Assembly: GCA_002633005.1 (NCBI GenBank)
Contig: NMRA01000147.1
Span: 126,001 to 190,000, forward strand
Direction of reading: 5' to 3'
Source of the DNA: Phoronis australis
Lineage: Eukaryota > Phoronida > Phoronidae
DNA length: 64,000 bases
Shown: piece by piece, positions 26,718 through 38,722 of the stretch
Numbering within the stretch: position 1 is the first letter of the stretch
Layout of the letters: the number at the start of each line of letters is the position of its first letter
Program-made: the position numbers and the translations under genes
The notes under the pieces: generated by a model
Databases searched by the model: none
The model's input: the letters and a program-made list of their open reading frames with translations, nothing else
Told to the model about the DNA's origin: nothing

Positions 26718-26901
26718 CAATAGATGTCCCCACCACCCAATCCACTCAGTGATGGAATATTGACAGCTTGTGGATGAGTCATGTTAGATAAGCCAACACT
26801 TGGGTCAACTAGGTCAAGTGGAGGGTTCACATCAAATGATAAGTTCTCCAGTCCAACAAGCCAAAAGGCCACGAAAGTGACAAGATCACTGAGCTCGAAT
26901 T
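26718..26901 (-). CDS. candidate exon upstream of TRAK-like exons
   Basis: 184 bp, acceptor ctaatttccaacag, donor GTGAGT. Fully open; phase fits both the 27274-27343 exon and the 22503-22729 exon (TG plus G gives Trp). Encodes FELSDLVTFVAFWLVGLENL and VDPSVGLSNMTHPQAVNIPS, ending GGGDIYW. The first 20 residues are hydrophobic and could be translated intron: a second acceptor (ggactggag) exists before Asn, but it would not match the phase of the preceding exon. If the donor is not used, the frame stops at once (TGG TGA), so this could also be a terminal exon. Protein not recognised. Confidence 0.5.
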
Positions 26902-27273
26902 CTGTTGGAAATTAGACTTGTAAGAAATACTAAATCCCAACTTGGAATTACTTACACTGACATATTTGAAATCCACCAGGGCATTCCGTAGAATATCTTG
27001 CACGACTTTACAAAATTTCGCAAGTGAAAAGTGAGTGTTTTGCGAGCACTTTGGAAGCTTTCTAGCCTGACCAATTAAAATGGTCGTCACTGATGTGATT
27101 GGTCAGTGTTGAATAATAGGATTGAATTCAGCGGTTCGTTTGATAATTGAAGATTTTCACAGCAAGTGCAAGCTAAACTCTTGCGGTCTGCAGAGTTCAA
27201 ACCTGGATTTTGCCTGGAATACATTTAGAAGACAAGCTGGCGTCCATAATTTTCCAAGACTAAGAACAATTAC

Positions 27274-27343
27274 CAAATGATTTCATGGGTTGCATCAGAG
27301 ATGGATCAACTGCGGCGAGCTTGACAGAAAGATTCTTAAGAGG
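27274..27343 (-). CDS. candidate exon, unidentified protein
   Basis: 70 bp, acceptor atatttcag, donor GTAATT, phase 0 to phase 1. Encodes PLKNLSVKLAAVDPSLMQPM then KSF. It is visibly richer in G and C than the flanks and has a clean acceptor. Phase agrees with the exon to its left (26718-26901) and with the short candidate at 30781. Function unknown. Confidence 0.5.
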
Positions 27344-28099
27344 CTGAAATATATTGTTGCAGTGGGCTTTGAGGAAAACATGCACCCAGATGTGTCACTT
27401 TAAATGAAGTTGCTAACCTTTTAAATCACTGTTTTAATAATCAAAATGGAATGCGTCTAGAATCTACAGGAACTTGGACCAAACACAATTAGCATATTGT
27501 CCTTTAGGCATGTTGCTAGATTAGAAAAATTATAATAAATGCCCAAAGGTTGAAATGATTGACAGCTAGAGGCATGTAGTTACAAAAAACAGCATTCATG
27601 GTGTGAATGAATAAATTAAAGCTGAGACATTTCTAGGCATAACTGTTCTAATAGTCTTCAGAAAATATAGAGAAAACTTCCTCAATAAAGTTAACAAACT
27701 TGATAATCATAGATTTTAATTTATTCCAAGAACTTTGGAAAGATTAAACGTGCTCCCAGCGTAATCTTCATATGAAATGCGAACTGGATTAATGCATATT
27801 ATCTCAGTCTTTATAAGAAGATTACCGAGCAGTTTGATACTTGGTCAAACATACGTACATACATACACTGTGGGACATAAAAAGCATTCAACTCTGCCAG
27901 AGCTCAATCACTAGCTGTGAAATCCACTTTGTACACAATACATTTATGGCCAAATGTAGCAAATTAAATATCAAATGAAGTTGGTCATATAATACATAAA
28001 CATGTTTTTCTACCAACCTACCAATCGTTAATTTTTACAGAAAAGAACATACAGCAGTTATGTAACCTAATTTATGGAAGATTCATAAAAAGTCAAAAA

Positions 28100-28560
28100 C
28101 TTAAATTAACAGACTTTCTACTTTCCGAAAATAAATACTTTTACAGAGTTCAAATCTTATAGTTTTGCAGATTTTTGGCTAAATACACAAACCAGGTTTT
28201 TGATTTCTTCGCGATCTATCATTTATTAGGTCATGTGACCATGTCTTCTAAAATTTAGCAAAAAATTCAAGGTACATCCATATCAAAACTATTGTACCAA
28301 TACATGACCAATTATGTTTGACATAAATGTCCAAAATAGAATCTCAAAAACCTATAATTTTTTTCTAGTTATTGTTTTGTTTTCATTTTTGCAACTTTCA
28401 TGTTTTTTTCCGTAAAAATCCCAAGTTCTACTTTTGATAACCAAGTCATGCAAAACATTTTAAAACCAATTTTTAGCAGCATTTTGAAAAACCGTGTATG
28501 GAGCATATTGTCCGAAAGCTTCATGAGAATTTGGACATTTTTCTTAATTAATAACTGGAC
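28100..28560. repeat. old dispersed repeat, copy
   Basis: Shares ctttctacttt, agttttgcagatttttggctaa and flanking blocks with the family member at 20640-21190. Open frames here on both strands are repeat-derived. Confidence 0.5.
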
Positions 28561-28633
28561 TTTCATCTGGTCCTGTATGTCAACACACACGGATTACTTC
28601 TCAAAAGAGAGATTTGGGTTCTCAGAGAAGGAA

Positions 28634-28727
28634 TAGGCCGCAGAAAGATGGAGGGAAAAGAGAGCGGGGGCAGGGTAGAGTGAGGGAGCAAAGGGATGCA
28701 CAGGAGGAGAGTAGCGAGAGAGGAACA
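28634..28727 (+). repeat. purine-rich tract
   Basis: About 95 bp almost free of pyrimidines apart from isolated C/T (agatggagggaaaagagagc and similar). Could form triplex structures; no coding. Confidence 0.7.
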
Positions 28728-29215
28728 CATCATTAATAAATTAAGCAACAAAAAATTCAGTTCCAAAAATTGGTATCAGGAGCTGAAAAAGGGTGACTAA
28801 TTTAGCAGATGTTAAGGAGAATTTTCATGGTTTGTAATAAAAATTTGATGGTTCTCACGATTAAAAACATTTCATACCATTATTTTCAATCTCCTCTAAT
28901 TGCATGGAATTTTTGTAACCTGTTTTTCAGAAAAGATTAGAGGAATGAGCAATGTCTAGATTGCGGAATACCGTACTCATTGAACTTTGTATGCTGATTA
29001 ACCACATATTAATTACAGTGAAATAGGAACTAAAGATAAAAAGTTGGTTCCAAAATTGCTACAATGAACTGAAATGAAGTGAATATTTTCACAGCATGAT
29101 TAGAAATTTCAAGGTTTGCAAATTCTATTGTAACATACAGTTTGTGATGAGTATGTGTAAATTTTTACTGTTAAAGGATCAATCAACTCATGCCTCCTGT
29201 CAAAACAAACTTATA

Positions 29216-29486
29216 CGCTTTTCATACTGACTTAACTCCAGTCTGAGCGGAGCGTCGAGGTAAGCTGCGAAGTTAACTAAAGCGGACATTGAAGTAAATG
29301 ATAGGTGACACTGTTGTCATCAAAGTAATCGCAAGGTAATGCTGCATAAGATTTTTTGGGAACATTTACATGGGGTAATTGACATAACTGGCGCTGTTAC
29401 TTTTGATCCAAGACTGAACTTAACCGTTCATACTGACCGCAACTCCCCAAAACCTCAACGGGTCGACATAAGTACGAAAGGCCCTT
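29216..29486 (+). mobile_element. MITE, copy 1 (about 270 bp)
   Basis: Starts cttttcatactgacttaact and ends gtacgaaaggccctt. Shorter, internally deleted member of the family at 35891-36399. Confidence 0.65.
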
Positions 29487-30780
29487 ATGATTTGGGCCAC
29501 TTGTAAAGTCAGTCTCAGCTGTTACGTATGATTTCTAGACTTCAAAAGAACTGACAGGGTGTTATCGCTGCAGAGGTTTCATGGAGGATTAGTGTTTATC
29601 CCAAGCCAGTCCGACCATTGGGGTAATGTCAGGCAGTTTATTGTAACCAAACTATACGAAAATTAAATCACTAGTTTAAAGGAGCGACTATGCCTGCGGA
29701 AAACCCACCACAACACGGCTTATAGTAGCCTGAATGCTTGCTTCTTTTTTACTTCATTTTCAACCCGCATTAACTTGCCTTCACAACTATTCTTGACAAC
29801 CCTTATAATTAATTGGTTTACTATTTTTTCATAACGAAATCTAGGTTGAACGATTTCAATTTTAATTTTAAGCAAATGCTCTTGCACAGACTACGGTAGA
29901 TGGAAATTTTTGATGAGGAAGACAAGAGCCTTGTGACAAATGATACAAAGGGTACTGAGAAAGCTGATAAGGCGTTATAGTACTTCCCGTTAAATGACAT
30001 AAAAAGCACCAGCTGGCAAAGCAGATGAAGACATTAAAGTAAGATTTTATCAATATCATGATTTTATACAGCACACTTTCTACAGCAATTTATGGTAAAA
30101 ATACGAGAAATCAGTAAAAATGAGAGACTGCACAACTCTGAAAAAAGAAACTTAATAGTTTCAGATAAAACATGGATACTGTTGTCAGGGAAAAACATGG
30201 AAGGTCATGTGCTTTCCCAGAATCACTGCTTTGTTGTAATTCCATTTTCAGTCTCATGTTTCACTTATCTTAATAAATGAACAACAGAAAATTACACTCA
30301 TTGTCAATTCTCAAAATATGCAATACTTTAGGGCTGTGAGAGCACAAAAGTGGCTTTCACTTGACTCAATTTCTACTTCTGGTGAGTAAGACAGGCCAAG
30401 TTGATTGGGACGAAAAGCAATGCGAGATGTTGTACTGGAAATTTTTGTGCGGATCGTTTAAGTACTCTAACGTACAACAGTGCAACTCTGATGGTGTGAT
30501 GGTTGCACTGAATTAGAAAGTACAAGGCGTATTTTGCGATATGACTGGATTTTTGTCTTAAGCCAGAACCCCTCATTGCGTAGTTGTGACCTTGGTTTAT
30601 TTCCCTCAGAATGATGAGGTCAACGAGAGTTACTTTGAAGGCAACGGAGACCATACAAGTAAAAAAACAAAGTGAGAATACTATGGTAATATCCTATAAC
30701 TTTAGGGTATAATATGGTAGACGAGTCAATTTCATAATTCAAGTATGCAATAGAAACTTTTCATAGTTAGACTACCTCAC

Positions 30781-30816
30781 CTTGTGGGCCCTGTCATATT
30801 CAACAGGTTCTATCAC
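30781..30816 (-). CDS. candidate short exon
   Basis: 36 bp, acceptor gatgtcag, donor GTGAGG, phase 0 to 0, encoding VIEPVEYDRAHK. An alternative acceptor seven bases upstream (catcag) would add CQ. It would precede PLKNLSVKL in frame. So short a piece can be open by chance; support is the two splice sites and the phase. Confidence 0.3.
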
Positions 30817-33172
30817 CTGACATCTGATGAAAACGGTTCATTCCAATACGTCGGGCAAAACAAAATGTCGAGCACAAAAAATGCAAGAAATAATATCACA
30901 AGACTATGGAAGGCTGGCGAGGACATCTGCTGTTGTGTTCAAGTATCCAGATGTACATGCGGTACCTGTACATTACAAAATGCAAATTTCCCCTCAAATA
31001 GTGGGTGGCAATTCACTTTGTTCATAAAAATAGTTTTATGTGTGTAATAACGAGCAATCTCTATATGGTTGCTGTAATCAATCTTGTTTCATGCAACCTC
31101 AGTTATAAGCAGGTAATCCACTTTTGAGACACAACTATACAGTGAGGTATTTCGAAACTGGCAAATATCCCGCCTACGTTTGTAACATTTACGTGTTCAC
31201 CACTAAACAGCCACGTTGGCAACATGAAGTGACGAGATCCATTCATCAAACATTCCACCTGGCAGTGACATCTCAGTCACAAGCTCGTCACTACCTCATT
31301 CAACTTAATCAGCTTCCTACACTTTTTCACAGTGCTTCCCACATGCATGGCCAGTTAACTTCAATGCAATTCTGATGTGCCTGCCATGCGAGTACTTTCT
31401 AGTTTTGTAGCACTGCAAAAAACACTATGGTGAGGTATCAATGAAGACTTTTCAGACCACTGAGATAATATTCCCAACATCGCAAGCAAATAATCCGATG
31501 ATAAAGGGGCAAGTCGTAGATATCAGAGTTGACTGGTGAAAAAATTATTCAAAATCCACTTGTTCCGGTTCTTTTAGCTGTGAAGGCTTTAACTGTCAAA
31601 GAAGACCCCTGGCAAAACCCGGGACGGACCTAGATATAATTAGCTGGCGTCCACAGTTAATAAATGAGAACAGACAGATCGTGCCAGTCTCGTCACATGT
31701 TGAGGTGAACTAAACAAATCCAAGATAACCTTAAAGGTGAACTGACGGTCGATTATCACAGACCTCTTGGGGGGGACAGGTGTGGATTAGGTGAATTGGA
31801 TAGTACAGCTGACCTACTAGCATGACATTGAGCGGAATAGTATCCCTATATTTGTAGTTTATATTCAATGAAGAATTTTCAGCCATTATTGACATAACTG
31901 GGTAAAATTGCAGGAAAGATGTCTATAAGTCCCAGGCAAGGTGTTTGTGGACACCTGATATCGGATGAAGACAAGTACTGTCACCATCACATACAAATGA
32001 TACACTCTCATAAAGCTAGAAAACTCTTGACCTTATTTAAATACAACATAAAGGTGAACTCTAAACTTCATATGGAAGGTGCCGAAAGAGATCAGATACA
32101 CCAACACCCGAAGACATTTCTTCCCATTTCCAAATAACTTCTTTCAATTTTGTTTTTCTTTTCATGGGTGTACAATTATTTTAACACCTGCCCACTTTTT
32201 ATCAGTTATGTTTGAGCAAAATTGTGATTTCTATTTTGTGCCGTAACTTTTTTCCCCAGTGTTTGACATAGGCGAAAATATGCACTCAAAAATATGAGTA
32301 ATGATTTGAACTTGTATATAATTTCCAAATTTGGGCTCGTAAAAAGTGTCGACCAAAAACATTGAACGTCCGGCGCCTGTATTAGTGATATGGGTGAGGC
32401 CAACTTTTTACGCGTTTAGCTTTTTCCACTCATATTTTCGAGCGTTTACTCTGTGATGTCAAGCCCTGTTTCCTATTTGGTGTACATTTACCTATTTTGG
32501 CTGTGCAAGCTATGGCTATTTCTTTTTAGATATTGACCACTGCATTTCCCCAGTATTTAGCTAACAAAACAAAGAATTAAGGCACTCAAGTTAATAAAAG
32601 TGGTCTCCTAGGTGATAGATCATTTCTGTTACCAACAAGACCATCAAAAAACATCAACAACTCAGTTTATTGGGGTTGGCCAACTCTAAAAGTGCAAATT
32701 AGAAAATGGTGCATGTAAGCATTGCCAGTGACTTGAGTTCAATTCAAGATCGGATTAGCATGTTTATGCTTTTAAACCCTGGAGTGACGGAGTCAGACAA
32801 GGTTTGAGTAAAAATATACTGAATATCACAACATTCAACAAGCTTACACTTCAGAAAAGTTCCAATTCAGTTAAATCCATTCCTATAACTAGCATCATTT
32901 ACTTGGCTGATGCTTTCTGACGACAATGTCACAACTTGCATTCCCATAGCAGGGAGATCGTCCCTACACTCCTTTGCAGCAACGGCGATCGTATTGCCCA
33001 GTCAGCAATAAGGTTGTATCTCGTCAGGAAAATATGCTATGACAGATTGAGACGTTTCGACATCTCTTGTAGTACCCAACAGGTTGACTCGACAATGGGA
33101 CAGGAGCTAAAAATTTTGACCCATAAGAACAGACCTGGATGACATATGACAAACAAGTCTGGTATGACTCAC

Positions 33173-33292
33173 CAAAGCAAGTTGATGATGAAATATAAAT
33201 GTATTTTGTACCTTCATGAACATCACATGACATAACTGGATAGATTTTGCTGAGGGATTTGTTATCACAGCCACAGCATGGATATAAAAATC
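33173..33292 (-). CDS. exon 6 of unidentified six-exon chain
   Basis: 120 bp, acceptor gcttacaaaaag, donor GTGAGT, phase 1 to phase 1. Encodes FLYPCCGCDNKSLSKIYPVM and SCDVHEGTKYIYISSSTCF. Cys-rich start. Joins the 34222-34382 exon in frame (G plus GA). The next exon to the left was not found: the 30781 candidate is not in matching phase. Confidence 0.42.
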
Positions 33293-34221
33293 CTTTTTGT
33301 AAGCAAAAAATCATTTTGTCAGCAATGAAGTTTTCAAGTAACAACATGTGAAACAGAGACTGACAATTAAACTTTCCGTTTCATATGTTATTACTTGAAA
33401 ATTTTATTGTTGACATACAAAACTTACCTAGAAATATATCAACAATGCAATGAGATGAGAAATACAGTCAATATACAGACACCATATGAAATTCTTTGTC
33501 ATTATTTTGAAAAGCATATCAATACTCTAGGTAGGTCAGTTTTTAAATTCTAGATTATTAAGAAATATTTTACATAGACTCAATCAAAATGACTATGATA
33601 AAATCTTGTGGGACATCAGAGATTACAAACTGGAGTACCTAAGACTTGTTATTATCACCAATTTGATCAGAAAGAGTGAAAAATTAAAAACAATTGTCTT
33701 GTTTCCTTAGGCAACTCCTACAATGTATACAGGTGCCAAATCGCTTGTTATACGTGGAACACAGACTCATGGTTTACTCAGGAATTTCAACGTCCTGTGT
33801 TAGTGTGCCGATTGCTTGGGTCAGTTAACGAAAGTGCATTATAAGTACATCACATGTGTGAAAATTAAGGACTGAGACAAAATCCATGCTTTGGGCACAA
33901 AACACTTTTTAAAAAATAGCAAATCCAAAGGTATTTTCTTTGTGAATCTAAAACAAGTGATTCAATTCAGTAGTACGACTCTCAGTCACAAAAGTATGCA
34001 TCAAATACCTGTAAATAAGTCAAGGTGACAACATGACGTACTGACACTCCTACACATAGCCTACATGTTGGTACCTACCCATCCATAATATTCAGCCAGC
34101 TCCACAATCAATGGTCTTACCCCAACCCATCAACATAGAAATATTCATCTCAATTTTTTAAACCGTTTCAGGAAACACATCTGTATTTTTAAACAATGAA
34201 ACAAGTGACATCAGCTCTTAC

Positions 34222-34382
34222 CTGCCCCAATCCAGGTCACACACCTCAGGTTCAACAATAATAAATCATTATACCGGTCATTCTCAGCATGAGCCATACT
34301 AAACTTAAATATTGCATGATCAAACAAATCATAACAGATGTAGGACAGCTTCCAACACTCAGCTGATAACTTTCCACACACA
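34222..34382 (-). CDS. exon 5 of unidentified six-exon chain
   Basis: 161 bp, acceptor gtctttcgggtaattcag, donor GTAAGA. One base completes the preceding codon, 53 codons follow, one base is left. Encodes KLSAECWKLSYICYDLFDHA, then MAHAENDRYNDLLLLNLRCV. An internal ATG (MAHAEN) with A at -3 and G at +4 could be an alternative start. A second frame is open over the last 45 bp, so the frame rests on phase agreement with both neighbours. Unrecognised. Confidence 0.42.
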
Positions 34383-35890
34383 CTGAATTACCCGAAAGAC
34401 AATGTCACATTAAGCAAATAACACCCAAACCTGAATTTTGACAAAATAAATTCTACTTTTCAGCTACTTCAGGAACAGTATTATAAGTTGAATGTCTCAA
34501 TGTTTCTCAACATCCTATTTTGACTTGTAACTGCTGCAACAAGTTTGAATTTTGTCAAGACGAGTTTGGCTCACTAGTGTCGCACCAAGCTTAAAGTATT
34601 GGGAGACCAGTCTATTCTTAAGCAAATTAAGACATTTTGGGCCTTTGGTACTGTCGCAATGCATTTATACCAAGACTTAACACACAAAGTTCACACAGTA
34701 TGGACATGCACTTTTGAACACATTCATGAATTTTGTAACTTCAGCCGAGTTTGAATTTCTTCGTATGAAGAACACTGGGTCTACTGTGTAATTTGAGGCT
34801 GAATTTCAAATTATAAAATCAAAAACTACAGTAATTATTTACTTATTTCATACAAAAATTCCTAAAATTTTAATTATCTATTCTTCAAGGGATGATTAGC
34901 ATATTGCAAAGACTAGAAACTTCACCAAACATTGTTTAATGACACCTACTTGGAAGTTAGAAACCAAACCAAGCTTATAAGGATTACCCTATAGAGCGCT
35001 ATTCATATTATTTTCAGTTAAAAGACTCAAAATAGCCTTCACCCCTTGATAAATAATGAACTAGGACAAAGTTATCAAAGTGACCCCGGGTCATGTTCAT
35101 AAAAAATTGCCATGATGTAATGTTAAAGGCCAGCCACTGTGTACGTGAAACGCGACATGTTCTACGGTATACCTGATCGGTTTATCAAATATTATCTGGT
35201 GCCAACGGACAGGCAGCCTGTGGCAATTAATTATTTATCTAAGGATGGTGGACTGGTGTATATACAGTATATGCACAGTGGATTTTGCAGCAAAATCACC
35301 TGGAAAACGTAGACAAACGACCTGGAAGCGGACGGAATATTGTAAGAAATATTCAAGTATTAAACCATAGTCAGCAGTGATATCTTAAGCAATTGTTGAA
35401 TGTTGTTTGCTAAGTAATGTCAATCTGTTACTTAGTATTGTTCTGGGACTGATATCAAGGGGTAGTTTAAGATTGATTGAAGCAGGCTTGGTTTCTAAAA
35501 CATTGATCAAGAAGTCCCCACAGAGTGAATTGAAGCTGAGAGCCAGTGGCCCACTTGGAACAATAATCTTAACCCAAAACGAATCATTGTCTGAAAGAAA
35601 CCTTATCATGCCTGACTGACAAGTATCGATAGGAACAGAAACGCGAACTTGACTCTATGCGTTTGCCGAAAAGAAAAATGTGTTGCACGTCCAACAAAGA
35701 TAATTTTCTGGAATCTAGGCAAAACAGCCATTCCCATAAAGAGAGATGCATCACGCACCACCAACTCGACACATTTCTTGGATTCCACATAGCAACTCCA
35801 ACTTTAGTGGCATAAGGACATAAGAATGAAGTGGAAATAATTTTTTAAGCTCCAAATTGTGGGTAAATATTAATCAGAGTTGTGTCATGA

Positions 35891-36399
35891 GGCCCTTTTT
35901 TCATACTAACATCGATGCATCAATGTTTTGGGGAGTTGCGGTCAGTATGAACACCTAACTTCGGTCTTGGATCGACATTAACAGTACCAGTTAACTTCGC
36001 AGTAAACAGGGGGATTTAACAGCCGAGCGTTGATGCTGTGTTGTGGTATGAACGCTCCAATCGAAGTTATTGCCAGGGGCCACTGTTATTGTCAACAACC
36101 AAAGGGCAGTGTCATTGCTAATAGTTGCTTATATTTTGCTTAAATAATCACCAATCGAATTAGAAATAAGTTTTATATCAATTAGAACATGTAAATGTTC
36201 TCATATTGTCACATTAAAAAAATCTTAGCATGCTCACGATGCATCAGCGCTGCCTTACGATTACTTTGATGACAACAGCGTCATCTACCGTTTACTTCTA
36301 TGTCCATTAACTACCAAAGCTGGTACGAACGGTTCAGTTAACTTCACAGTTTACGTCGACGCTCCTCTCAGACCTAAGTTAAGTCAGTATGAAAGGGCC
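35891..36399 (-). mobile_element. MITE, copy 2 (509 bp)
   Basis: Inverted ends ggccctttcatactgact and ggcccttttttcatact. Shares internal blocks with 29216-29486 in the opposite orientation: the gttcatactgaccgcaact block near one end, and the gttgtcatcaaagtaatcg block in the interior. About 230 bp of interior is absent from the other copy. No coding capacity. Confidence 0.7.
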
Positions 36400-36546
36400 A
36401 GCCCTGTAGTATATCAAGATGTGGAGCTATTGACAAATTGTTACCACTGAGCTACATAACCTTGTGCAAGCAGTACAAGATCATTCATTTTTAAAGCTAA
36501 TTAGTAAGTGATAAGGTAGGGCACTGTACAAATCAGGAGTCCTGTG

Positions 36547-36632
36547 TAGCAGCCATAGGGGCTCTGTCAAGTAGCCACAGGGGCTTTGCCTAGTAGCTAC
36601 AAGGGCTCCGTCTAGCAGCCACAGGGACCCTG
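36547..36632. repeat. short minisatellite, 22-25 bp unit
   Basis: Four imperfect units of tagccacaggggctttgccta type. Confidence 0.65.
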
Positions 36633-37116
36633 GAAACCTCGATACGGTCACGGGGAAATAATGACAACTAAAAAGGGCATGTGCAGTTGAAACATTGTGG
36701 TGATTTGGGGGGGTTTAATCACAGTGACCAGGAGGCAGGGGGAATATGGACAGTCAGAAACTGTGCTGCCCGTAAGGCTGCTAAAAATTGTGGAAGAAAG
36801 GGACGAAACTTTGACTGGGAAACAGCTTAGATTACCAGCGCCCCAGACTTCTTGTGGCTTAGGGTCCCACCCCAAGAAACTTCAAACCGGCGCTGTTTGC
36901 AAGCAGTCCATGGTGGCTTTTTACCACAGTGTTCTGAACGCATTCGTGTCGAACACCTTTTACAAATTCATACACAACAGTAGCGTGCGACTACTCCTAA
37001 CTCACAATATACTAACGTCAATGAGCGTACTCCAATTTCACTTTTACCTCAACAGCTCAGATGGCACAGCATAGCGTTGTACAATATGACACTAACTAAC
37101 ATTTAAGTCTACTCAC

Positions 37117-37181
37117 TTCACAGCTATCACTGAAGGCAGCAACAACATAGGAATGAGGCTTTTACTATTTACAAATTCGTT
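37117..37181 (-). CDS. exon 4 of unidentified six-exon chain
   Basis: 65 bp, acceptor aatttccttcag, donor GTGAGT, phase 0 to phase 2. Encodes NEFVNSKSLIPMLLLPSVIA then V, a hydrophobic helix-like stretch. Both splice sites are good. Joins its neighbours in frame. Confidence 0.45.
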
Positions 37182-37258
37182 CTGAAGGAAATTATCAGTA
37201 TTGATCTATTCCGAGTCGAAGGGCTCCATAATCGGGTCTTCTTCAGACCAAAACAATG

Positions 37259-37306
37259 TGTACAAGACTGGCAAAACAGCATGCAAATGTACAAGACTGG
37301 CAAAAT
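37259..37306. repeat. two-copy tandem, 30-bp spacing
   Basis: tgtacaagactggcaaaa occurs twice, 30 bp apart. Explains why several frames are open on the minus strand here. Confidence 0.5.
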
Positions 37307-37518
37307 AACAAAATTTGTGTAGACAGCTGATACACATACTGAGAAATGTGAGTTGAACAATTGGGCACAATGCAGGAAATGCTGGTATTGAAAAACTGAA
37401 CAAATGTAACATGTCTGACAGAATGCAAATTGATCTGAGTTAATATTGTCCTTAAAGAATGAATTCATAGTTTATGAAAAAACAATGTAGTTCCATCAGC
37501 CTGCATTGTCATACACAC

Positions 37519-37565
37519 CTGAACATTTAATACCATCTCAGTAACCACAAAAAACGAGACAGTCT
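37519..37565 (-). CDS. exon 3 of unidentified six-exon chain
   Basis: 47 bp, acceptor acattttag, donor GTGTGT, phase 1 to phase 0. Encodes TVSFFVVTEMVLNVQ after a Glu made across the junction. Donor is weak, but the exon exactly bridges phase 1 of the 37845 exon to phase 0 of the 37117 exon. Confidence 0.35.
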
Positions 37566-37844
37566 CTAAAATGTTCCTTGAAAGGTAATGTGAATTTAAG
37601 TGAAAATTAAATCGCTGTTGACAGATCAGTAACCACAATCCTTCCAACATTACTTCAAATGAAACATTCAAAGTTCTATCAATGTAAACTGAACAGTAAC
37701 AAAGTAATTGCAGAATGAAAGTTTTTATATTGCTAATACACCTACGCCAAGATGATCAAGTCGAGAATTGATTCCAATGTACATAACAGAGAGCAAAAGC
37801 CAAAACAATGAGAACTAAACTGGCCTGTGCCATGAAATATTTAC

Positions 37845-37911
37845 CTGACCTCGCCAACTGAGAACGGTATACCAACAATGCTAAGTCGACGTGATTCAAG
37901 GTTCCTAACCA
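37845..37911 (-). CDS. exon 2 of unidentified six-exon chain
   Basis: 67 bp, acceptor cttctctatgaacag, donor GTAAAT, phase 0 to phase 1. Encodes WLGTLNHVDLALLVYRSQLA then RS. The frame stays open upstream of the acceptor to about 37974, so the exon could be longer; this acceptor was chosen because it is in phase 0 with the next exon to the right. Confidence 0.45.
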
Positions 37912-38318
37912 CTGTTCATAGAGAAGACTATCACTAATCGAGTCACCAATCAATACAATATGAACGTGAAGCAAACTTCGTGATCAATAATAACGCTGAA
38001 TTGTAATGCAGTATTGTATATCACAAAGTGTGTTAACAAGCTTAAATTTTGAACAAATAAATAAAACAAGATCATAGTTCCTTAATGTTGGGCAATGGCA
38101 TTTTTATTATTGAAGTTTAAAAAGTGCTAAATATGGTCAAGCGAAAATGAAAAAATTCAAAGTGAAATAAATTGGTAATTCAACGTATTTAAACTATGAG
38201 TGAATTTTATTGGATCTACAGTATTATCATGTTTTATACCACATTATGAGTCTGGCATGGACAATACAACCGGTGAACAACACATTTAGTTATTCAAAGC
38301 GTGTTTAATAACTTTTTG

Positions 38319-38396
38319 CTGGGAACCTGAGGTCAAATTCAAACCGGCCTTGCTAATGTTTCGAGCCGTCGACTTAACCGTGGCGCCATTCAACAG
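38319..38396 (-). repeat. tRNA-like segment
   Basis: Minus strand has tggcgccacggttaagtcga (A-box-like) and ggtttgaatttgacct (B-box-like) at tRNA spacing. Degenerate; SINE head candidate. Confidence 0.3.
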
Positions 38397-38561
38397 ATGA
38401 CGTCACCATAGTGAATATATACTTAAATGATGACACGCAATAATCACATGTTCAACAAACCAGATTGTACCGACATTTATATGCAGTGAAAAATAAGTCC
38501 CATGATTTCAATAAAAATGGCATCTTCAATTCAGTAAAATTTATCTGTCATTTTCTCTTAC

Positions 38562-38612
38562 TAGCAAATCATTGATCTCCAGTTTGAATGCGTGTAACAT
38601 GTCTTCGGCATC
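38562..38612 (-). CDS. exon 1 (seen) of unidentified six-exon chain
   Basis: 51 bp, acceptor aagtaatag, donor GTAAGA, phase 0 to 0. Encodes DAEDMLHAFKLEINDLL, an amphipathic helix-like string. In-frame stop codons lie directly upstream, so the left border is an acceptor, not a start. Upstream exons were not found; one could lie in the N gap at 42.9-43.5 kb. Confidence 0.45.
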
Positions 38613-38722
38613 CTATTACTTGGACATTATACTCAGTAACCAGTGGTAACCTACTTTAGCAGACGATATTTTCACGGTGGAGGCTTAGCATGATACAATG
38701 TGTAGGTAGACTAGTTGGTTAA

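Noticed and set aside
26980-27090. Open minus-strand segment containing VVQDILRNALVDFKYV
   Set aside because: Its strong donor is in the wrong phase for the next exon, and the surrounding sequence (attggtcag and its inverse) looks like a small inverted-repeat element.
36697-37074. 125-codon plus-strand open frame
   Set aside because: No recognisable domain; overlaps a confident-looking minus-strand exon's flank and a minisatellite-rich area.
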